This document shows, one piece after another, positions 58,824 through 64,000 of a stretch of 64,000 nucleotides of DNA (position 1 is its first letter; the number at the start of each line of letters is the position of its first letter). Source of the DNA: Schauerella fraxinea. GTDB lineage: Bacteria > Pseudomonadota > Gammaproteobacteria > Burkholderiales > Burkholderiaceae_B. The translations under genes and the position numbers were made by a program. Under the pieces are notes generated by a model. It had not been told where the DNA came from. It did no database searches and was given only the letters and a program-made list of their open reading frames with translations. The stretch is taken from positions 904,776 to 968,775 of the forward strand of contig JAVDKK010000003.1 in NCBI GenBank assembly GCA_030849945.1, given 5' to 3'.

Positions 58824-60599
58824 TTGAATTCTGGTGCACGCACCACGCCTGCGGGCTCTCAGCCGGTCAAAACCGAACTCTGGTCCCGGGTTTACAGCCG
58901 AGTAGGGAAGTATTGGAAGGGCCTGGCGGCCGCCGTGCTGCTGATGGCCGGCGCGGCCGCGACCCAGCCCACGCTCGCCATTATTATGAAGCCGTTGCTC
59001 GACGATGGCTTCTCCGGCACCAAGCCCTATTTCATCTGGTTCCTCCCGCTATCGGTCGTCGGGCTGATCACGCTGCGCGGCATCTGCAACTTCTTCAGTG
59101 AGTACTTATTGGCGTGGGTGGCCAATAATGTGCTCCTGGGCATGCGCAAGGATATGTTCGAGCGTTTGCTTGGGCTGCCAGACGCCGAGTTCAAGCGGGG
59201 CGATACCGGCCGGCTGCTCAATCGCTTCACGGTGGACGCCGGCAACGTGACGGGCTACGCCACCGACGTCATTACCGTGCTGGTGCGCGAAACGCTGGTG
59301 GTGCTGGCACTCATTTGCGTGCTGCTTTACATGTCCTGGCAATTGACGCTGATCATCCTGGTGATGCTGCCGGTGTCTGTCACGATCGCGCGGTTGTTTA
59401 CGCGCCGCCTGCGCCGCATCAACCGCGACACCGTCAACATGAATGCCGAACTCACCCGCGTCGTGGGTGAAAGCATCGATGGCCAGCGCGTGATCAAGCT
59501 GTTCGACGGCTACGAATTTGAGCGCGGCCGCTTCCATTTCGTCAGCAGCAAGTTGCGCCGGTTTGCCATGCGCTCGGCTACGGCGGACGCCGCAATGACG
59601 CCCCTCACGCAAATCTGCATTTCGATCTCGGTTGCCGCCATCATCGCTGTCGCGCTCAGTCAGGCCAGCACCGGCACGCTCACGGTAGGCAGCTTTGCCG
59701 CGTTCATGGCATCCCTGGCGCAGATTTTCGATCCCATCAAGCGGCTCACCAACGTGGCCGGCAAGATGCAGAAAATGTTGGTGGCCGCAGAAAGCGTGTT
59801 CACGCTCATCGATCAAACGCCTGAAGGCGACACAGGTACGCGCAAACTAGATGAGCCGGTACGCGGCCGCATCGAGTTCAATAACGTTACGCATCGCTTC
59901 CCCGATGCCGATCGCGACACCGTAACGGGCATCACGTTTACCGTCGAACCCGGCGAAACGGTCGCTTTGGTGGGACGTTCGGGCAGCGGCAAAACGACCT
60001 TGGTCAACATGCTGCCCCGCTTTGTGTTGCCCGATACCGGCAACATCCTGGTAGATGGCGTGCCGGTTGAGGACATCCAGCTCAGCAATCTGCGCTCGCA
60101 TTTGTCGCTCGTCAGCCAGGATGTGGTGCTGTTCGACGACTCGATCGCAGCCAACGTGGGCTACGGCACCATTGGCGAAGCCAACGATCAACAGATCCGT
60201 GATGCACTCGAAGCGGCCAATTTGCTGAGCTTCGTGGATGGATTGCCCAACGGCATTCATACGCCGGTGGGCGAAAACGCGGCACGCTTGTCCGGCGGGC
60301 AGCGCCAACGCCTGGCCATCGCCCGTGCGCTGATCAAGAACGCACCCATCCTGATCCTGGACGAGGCCACGTCGGCATTGGATAACGAGTCCGAGCGCCA
60401 GGTGCAATCCTCGCTCGAGCGCCTGATGAAGGGCCGCACCACGCTGGTCATCGCCCATCGCCTGTCGACCGTGCAAAATGCCGACCGCATCGTGGTGCTG
60501 GATGCCGGCAAGGTGGTCGAATATGGCGCCCATGCCGAACTGCTGGCCGCCAACGGTCTCTATGCCTCGCTCTATAAGATGCAGTTTCGCGACGATTAA
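58824..60599 (+). CDS. msbA: lipid A/LPS flippase MsbA
   Basis: Homodimeric ABC exporter that flips lipid A-core across the inner membrane. The 591-residue half-transporter has six membrane helices in about residues 20-330 and then the ATPase domain. That domain has Walker A GRSGSGKTTL from 384, the LSGGQRQRLAIARAL signature and Walker B ILILDEATSALD, with the H-loop in VIAHRLST. The start is TTG 58824; the next internal ATG (about residue 41) would cut into the first helix. It is followed by a hairpin and a 14-bp repeat array. Confidence 0.93.
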   Translation: MNSGARTTPAGSQPVKTELWSRVYSRVGKYWKGLAAAVLLMAGAAATQPTLAIIMKPLLDDGFSGTKPYFIWFLPLSVVGLITLRGICNFFSEYLLAWVANNVLLGMRKDMFERLLGLPDAEFKRGDTGRLLNRFTVDAGNVTGYATDVITVLVRETLVVLALICVLLYMSWQLTLIILVMLPVSVTIARLFTRRLRRINRDTVNMNAELTRVVGESIDGQRVIKLFDGYEFERGRFHFVSSKLRRFAMRSATADAAMTPLTQICISISVAAIIAVALSQASTGTLTVGSFAAFMASLAQIFDPIKRLTNVAGKMQKMLVAAESVFTLIDQTPEGDTGTRKLDEPVRGRIEFNNVTHRFPDADRDTVTGITFTVEPGETVALVGRSGSGKTTLVNMLPRFVLPDTGNILVDGVPVEDIQLSNLRSHLSLVSQDVVLFDDSIAANVGYGTIGEANDQQIRDALEAANLLSFVDGLPNGIHTPVGENAARLSGGQRQRLAIARALIKNAPILILDEATSALDNESERQVQSSLERLMKGRTTLVIAHRLSTVQNADRIVVLDAGKVVEYGAHAELLAANGLYASLYKMQFRDD

Positions 60600-60608
60600 G
60601 GTGCTTGC

Positions 60609-60645
60609 CGGTTGATCGGGAGTACCTGATCAACCGTATTTGTTT
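60609..60645 (+). terminator. probable msbA terminator
   Basis: 9-bp stem CGGTTGATC / GATCAACCG with a 10-base loop, followed by TATTTGTTT. It lies just after the msbA stop. The right arm is also the first unit of a 14-bp repeat array. Confidence 0.65.
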
Positions 60646-60774
60646 GCCCGGCACTTGATTAACCGCAGGTGAGCAGCCGGAATCGAACAACCGTACGTGA
60701 TCACCGCATGCGATCAACCGGACCCGATCAATCGCGTGTGATCAACCGCATTTGATCAATGGCATTTGGTCGGG
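60628..60774. repeat. degenerate 14-bp tandem repeat after msbA
   Basis: About ten units, approximate consensus GATCAACCGCATGT. Unit starts lie at 60628, 60642, 60657, 60671, 60685, 60699, 60712, 60726, 60740, 60754 and (very degenerate) 60768. The period is 14 apart from single-base slips. Four units keep eight or nine of nine positions of GATCAACCG. It lies between msbA and convergent rng and explains most of that 305-base gap; the rest (60775-60904) shows nothing recognisable. Confidence 0.8.
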
Positions 60775-60904
60775 TTCACGTATCAAGTGCTTTGGCGCTC
60801 GCACATCCGCTCAGTGCCGCGCGACTTTTTAACTGACTGTGCTGAATGCCGGCGTTAAGCGGTCGGCACCGAGCACGCGCGAGGTCAATGCCCCAGCGCC
60901 TACC

Positions 60905-62401
60905 TTAAAGCAAAATCAGGTCATATTGCTCTTGGGAGTACGACGCTTCGACTTCCATCGACACGCGTTTGCCGACCAGATCGCCCAGCATCGCCAGGTG
61001 TTGACGCTCTTCTTCCAGGAACAGATCCACCACTTCCTGCGATGCCAGAATGCGAAACTCGCGCGGATTGAATTGCCGCGCTTCACGCAATATTTCGCGC
61101 AGGATTTCATAGCACACGGTGCGCGGGGTACGCACGCGACCGCGCGACTCGCACGTCGGGCAGGGCTCGCAAAGCTGATGCGCGAGCGAATCGCGCGTGC
61201 GCTTGCGCGTCATTTCCACCAAGCCAAGCTGCGTAAACCCATTTACCGTCATTCGCACCCGGTCTCGCGCCAGCGCTTTCTTGAGCTCGGCCAGCACCGT
61301 GTCGCGGTGCTCCGGATCTTCCATATCGATGAAATCCAGAATAACGATGCCACCCAGATTGCGCAGACGCAACTGACGCGCGATGGCTTGAGCGGCTTCC
61401 AGATTGGTCTTGAAAATCGTATCGTCGAAATTGCGGCCACCCACAAAGCCACCGGTATTGACGTCGACGGTGGTCAGCGCCTCAGTCTGATCGACAATGA
61501 GATAGCCGCCGGATTTCAAATCCACGCGCCGTGATAACGCACGGGCGATTTCGTCGTCCACGCCGGCCGTGTCGAAGAGCGGCCGTTCGCCGCTGTAATG
61601 TGCAATCCGCTCTGTAACCGACGGCGTAAACGTTTTCGCCCACTCGACCAGCTCGGTGGCGACCGTACGCGAGTCGACCCGAATCGATCCGGTGTGTGGT
61701 CCCACCATGTCGCGCAACACCCGTTGGGCGAGCGTCAATTCTTGATAGAGCGTGGTTCCTGGCGCCGACTCACGGGCGGCGGCTTGAATGCGGCTCCACA
61801 ATTTACGCAGATAAGCCAGATCGGCAGCGATCTCTTCATCGGATGCCCCCTCGGCTTGCGTTCGAACGATCACACCACCGCCTTCTTCGGCGGGCATCAG
61901 TTGCTGAATACGCTCGCGGATGTGCTGGCGCTCGGTTTCCGACTCAATCTTCTGTGAAATCCCGATGTGCGGATCGTGCGGCAGATAAACCAGCATGCGT
62001 CCGGCGATGCTGATCTGCGTGGATAAACGCGCGCCCTTGGTGCCCAGAGGATCCTTGATTACCTGCACCATGATCGTCTGACCTTCAAACAGCATGCGTT
62101 CGATCGGGGTAGGCGTCAGCCCTTGCGAACGTTCTTGCCGGTTTTCACGCAGGTCAGCGATGTGGATGAATGCCGCGCGATCCAGGCCCACGTCAATGAA
62201 AGCGCTCTGCATCCCGGGTAGCACCCGCACCACGCGCCCAAGACAAACGTTGCCCACATGGCCACGCTGAATACTCCGCTCCAGATGCAACTCCTGCACC
62301 GCCCCTTGCTCGATGATGGCGACACGCGTTTCGAACGGCGTCACGTTGATCAGAATGTCCTCGCTGGCAGGAGTCAGGGCAGTCGCGGGGGGTGTCAGCA
62401 T
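60905..62401 (-). CDS. rng: ribonuclease G
   Basis: Endoribonuclease of the RNase E/G family that matures 16S rRNA 5' ends and degrades some mRNAs. The 498-residue protein has an S1 RNA-binding domain (about residues 40-125), the catalytic core with DVNTGGFVGG and DFIDMED acidic residues, and the zinc-link CEPCPTCESRGRV. It lacks the long RNase E C-terminal tail. The start at 62401 gives MLTPPATALTPASEDILINVTP. The neighbours usual in related genomes (maf, rlmH) are not upstream. Confidence 0.95.
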   Translation of the reverse strand: MLTPPATALTPASEDILINVTPFETRVAIIEQGAVQELHLERSIQRGHVGNVCLGRVVRVLPGMQSAFIDVGLDRAAFIHIADLRENRQERSQGLTPTPIERMLFEGQTIMVQVIKDPLGTKGARLSTQISIAGRMLVYLPHDPHIGISQKIESETERQHIRERIQQLMPAEEGGGVIVRTQAEGASDEEIAADLAYLRKLWSRIQAAARESAPGTTLYQELTLAQRVLRDMVGPHTGSIRVDSRTVATELVEWAKTFTPSVTERIAHYSGERPLFDTAGVDDEIARALSRRVDLKSGGYLIVDQTEALTTVDVNTGGFVGGRNFDDTIFKTNLEAAQAIARQLRLRNLGGIVILDFIDMEDPEHRDTVLAELKKALARDRVRMTVNGFTQLGLVEMTRKRTRDSLAHQLCEPCPTCESRGRVRTPRTVCYEILREILREARQFNPREFRILASQEVVDLFLEEERQHLAMLGDLVGKRVSMEVEASYSQEQYDLILL

Positions 62402-62888
62402 ATGAGTGAGTGGTGTCGTATTTATTGTTTGGGGGTTCTGGCCAGCTGTAATGAAAGCGGGTTAAGAGTGCGAGCATCTGTCGCCATGATATACGGGCGG
62501 GGCACCTCGCATGAGGATCGACCGCCGGCCGTCACACAAGGCTGGTCATAAGGGCGGCGGCATTGTTGGTGACATTGGTGGTAGCGAAGCGGGGCAGTAT
62601 GGATGCAAGCCGCTAAAGAAGTGCGCTTTGATTGGGGCTGGCGGTGGCGAAGGCAGGCGCGGAAGGGCCGGAGGGTGCAGGGTGGAGGGCGGCGTTGGAA
62701 GGCACGAGGCCAGGAACCCAGGAGCTTAGGGACTTAGGAACTTAGGAGTTCCGAGGCCTAGGACCAAAAAGCAGGAATGCGGGAATGCGGGAAAGGCAGG
62801 AAGGTGGGAAGCGGCAGGTGGGAGGTGGGAGGTGGGTAGGCGTCGACTAAGGAAATGTTATGCGGGTCGCACGGTGCGTATGGAAACT
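62402..62888. other. non-coding patch upstream of rng, G/A-rich low-complexity DNA
   Basis: No supportable gene in 487 bases. 62730-62760 has repeats of ACTTAGGA type. 62771-62791 repeats GAATGCGG. 62817-62840 reads GGTGGGAGGTGGGAGGTGGG and so on, a tandem 7-bp repeat with enough G-runs to form a G-quadruplex on this strand. The rng promoter should lie next to 62402, but no clear boxes were identified. Confidence 0.6.
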
Positions 62889-62972
62889 AGGGGTTTGAAG
62901 ATAGGGGTTCGAAGATAGGGGTTCGAAGATAGGGGTTCGAAGATAGGGGTTCGAAGATAGGGGTTCGAAGAT
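62889..62972. repeat. perfect 14-bp tandem repeat, six copies
   Basis: AGGGGTTCGAAGAT repeated from 62903 to 62972 (five identical copies), preceded by one copy with a single C-to-T change at 62889-62902. Each copy contains TTCGAA. The near-perfect identity points to recent expansion. Minus-strand open frames over it (SSNPYLRTPIFEPL-like) are a by-product of the repeat. Confidence 0.95.
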
Positions 62973-63106
62973 AGGGGGCGTGCGGAACACAGATTAGGGG
63001 AGGAGGGGAAGATGAGAAGCGGCCGAGAGGATGCAGGCCATGGTCGTCGTCTTGGGCGACTGCGAATGAAGGCATTGCAAGTCCTGCTGCTCTTCAACAG
63101 AGCGAT

Positions 63107-63144
63107 GATTCTGGGGTTCTCTATAGATTCTGGGGTTCTCTATA
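63107..63144. repeat. 19-bp perfect tandem duplication
   Basis: GATTCTGGGGTTCTCTATA occurs twice head to tail (63107-63125, 63126-63144), followed by TATAGAGG, which can pair with the CTCTATA end. It lies in the same non-coding stretch as the 14-bp array. Confidence 0.9.
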
Positions 63145-63180
63145 TATAGAGGCATTCGCACCGCTCTATCACTAGACGTT

Positions 63181-63365
63181 TTATAGGTAATCGCCGCCCC
63201 AGGCATTACCGAACGTGTATTGCTTCATATAGATAGAGCCATCTTGTCTCTTCTTGAGCAGTACTACTGCAGTGACTGGATATGCCCGTCAACATCCAAT
63301 ATGTCGCCCAGTCGATAGCCGAGTTCAATAGCGGAATGCCAATGTGGATTCAGATTATTTGGCAT
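63181..63365 (-). pseudogene. possible frameshifted small-gene remnant
   Basis: On the minus strand, ATG at 63365 opens a 33-residue frame (MPNNLNPHWHSAIELGYRLG... then DILDVDGH) ending at TAG 63264-63266. After a frame change near 63284 the other frame reads YPVTAVVLLKKRQDGSIYMK, then QYTFGNAWGGDYL, and a stop at 63181. Joined, they look like the end of one small globular protein. No family recognised. Base composition is more AT-rich than the rest of the window. Low certainty. Confidence 0.3.
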
Positions 63366-63381
63366 GCAGGGGCGGAGCGAA

Positions 63382-63409
63382 TTGCACGCCCCAAATCTTG
63401 TGCTATAGT
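63382..63409 (+). promoter_or_regulatory. promoter-like element 1 upstream of presumed rRNA operon
   Basis: TTGCAC (63382-63387), 16-base spacer, TATAGT (63404-63409), preceded in the -10 region by TGC (extended -10-like). A sigma70-type match. Confidence 0.5.
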
Positions 63410-63511
63410 TCGGCCCCTTCACCAAGCCGTCGTTGTTTTGACCGGTTGGTGCGGGTCAGGGCCGGGGAAGTTTCCGGTCAGGATGTGGGGCAGTAAGTTT
63501 TGGTGCCAAGT

Positions 63512-63541
63512 TGCACTACTCATTAAAACTGTGCTATATTC
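63512..63541 (+). promoter_or_regulatory. promoter-like element 2 upstream of presumed rRNA operon
   Basis: TTGCAC (63512-63517), 18-base spacer, TATATT (63536-63541), again with TGC just before the -10. It shares the TTGCAC...TGCTATA pattern with the element at 63382. Confidence 0.5.
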
Positions 63542-63748
63542 TTTGGCTCGGCAGTTGCAGAGAAACGCGGGTTAACCCTAGGGGTACGAAGCGATTCAAC
63601 GCAGGTGCGGGACGGTTGATAAGTGCGCTTCACTAGGCAACGCGAGTTGCAGAAGACTTCGGTTTTCGAGCGATGGGAGGCAAGCGAATCGATCGGCACT
63701 GAAGTCATTTCAGCGCGATGTTCGAAGGCAAGTTAGGCGCGAAGCCGG

Positions 63749-63777
63749 TTGCGGAACTCAGCGAAATGTGCTAAAGT
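63749..63777 (+). promoter_or_regulatory. promoter-like element 3 upstream of presumed rRNA operon
   Basis: TTGCGG (63749-63754), 17-base spacer, TAAAGT (63772-63777), preceded by GTGC. A weaker match than the others. Confidence 0.4.
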
Positions 63778-63953
63778 GGAGAGCTTCGCTGAGCGGCGAG
63801 TTGGAAGCGAAATGCTTCTGGTTCGATAGCCGGATGGTGAGGTTTGCAGGCTTCGGTCTGCAAGGGTTGAAGCGGTGTTATGAAGTGGTTTTTGTGCTGC
63901 TAGCGAATAAGTCGCCAGTCACGAAAATGTCAGGAAAGCGAAATAAAGCTGAC

Positions 63954-63982
63954 TTGACGAAGTTGAAAAACTCCTTCATAAT
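63954..63982 (+). promoter_or_regulatory. rRNA-type promoter at the right edge
   Basis: TTGACG (63954-63959), 17-base spacer, CATAAT (63977-63982), followed by CTCGTTTCTCTGCTGCTG to the window end. The downstream stretch resembles the region just ahead of 16S rRNA genes in Burkholderiales, so an rRNA operon probably begins a few hundred bases outside the window. The A-rich segment before the -10 and the near-consensus boxes indicate strong activity. Confidence 0.7.
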
Positions 63983-64000
63983 CTCGTTTCTCTGCTGCTG

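Noticed and set aside
60664..60700. tRNA T-arm-like GTTCGATTCC on the minus strand
   Set aside because: The flanking bases cannot form a T-stem and no acceptor, D or anticodon arm is found; the sequence belongs to the 14-bp repeat array.
62889..62972. Possible CRISPR array
   Set aside because: Copies abut without spacers and no cas genes are present.
62858..63097. Minus-strand proteins with repeating TPIFEPLSSNPYLR motifs
   Set aside because: Translation of the 14-bp tandem DNA repeat; three frames give equally regular peptides, no start context and no homology expected.

Overview
The window is a GC-rich, densely packed chromosomal segment from a betaproteobacterium. The best guess is a member of Burkholderiales close to the Alcaligenaceae (Bordetella/Achromobacter type). 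This is inferred from the rpsF-priB-rpsR-rplI order followed by dnaB, a Bug-family tricarboxylate-type binding protein, potFGHI, an LpxO-type lipid A hydroxylase, and an rRNA-type promoter region at the right end. No phage, transposase, integrase, CRISPR array or complete tRNA/rRNA gene was found. Nearly everything is core or soft-core metabolism and maintenance. || Layout. 1-3912: ribosomal proteins S6 (cut by the window edge), S18 and L9 with primosomal PriB, then a kinase-fold protein overlapping the replicative helicase dnaB. 3913-10068: a composite repeat, a terminator, an SBF-like transporter, and a leftward operon Mth938-like / bcp / phoH / pdxA / alkA. 10221-16343: alaC-hom-thrC (alanine and threonine synthesis), a hydroxyacid dehydrogenase, a GST and crcB. 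16321-19365: the leftward hopanoid-precursor operon hpnC-hpnD-hpnE. 19471-23688: alr, an SDR, radA and a TauE/SafE transporter. 23831-27550: an FtsX-type permease, a group II truncated globin and Kdo kinase, overlapping one another. 27655-32678: potFGHI, an ArsC/YffB-like protein and a 3-methyladenine glycosylase, in a chain of overlapping or closely spaced genes. 32757-38470: a YrbL-like protein, rmuC, an AidB-type flavoprotein, rpiA and phoU. 38598-43476: an SDR, yggX, a Bug-type binding protein, an AstE/AspA-family protein and argA. 43526-47986: hrpA, then an 86-residue orphan and the wreck of a zeta-toxin-type kinase. 48048-60599: a Sel1-like secreted protein, lpxO, dnaE, and a lipopolysaccharide-core locus (three rightward glycosyltransferases, a leftward GT9/YdcF/YkgJ operon, and msbA). 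60600-64000: RNase G between two patches of repetitive non-coding DNA, ending in four promoter-like elements that probably serve an rRNA operon just past the edge. || How the genes fit together. Cell-envelope genes dominate: hpnCDE makes squalene for hopanoids; kdkA, lpxO, the glycosyltransferases and msbA build, decorate and flip LPS; alr supplies D-alanine. A second theme is DNA maintenance (priB, dnaB, dnaE, radA, rmuC) and alkylation repair (alkA, mpg, aidB-like). || The most notable observations are these. alkA has no ATG/GTG/TTG that includes its N-terminal domain and seems to start at CTG with a good ribosome binding site. Two tetraloop hairpins lie in the priB-rpsR spacer. An internally deleted zeta toxin sits behind an intact small ORF. 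Three unrelated degenerate tandem-repeat patches occur in intergenic DNA (47-bp, 14-bp and another 14-bp period). A frameshifted gene remnant and a multi-promoter region lie upstream of the presumed rRNA operon. No clearly new biological system could be demonstrated.
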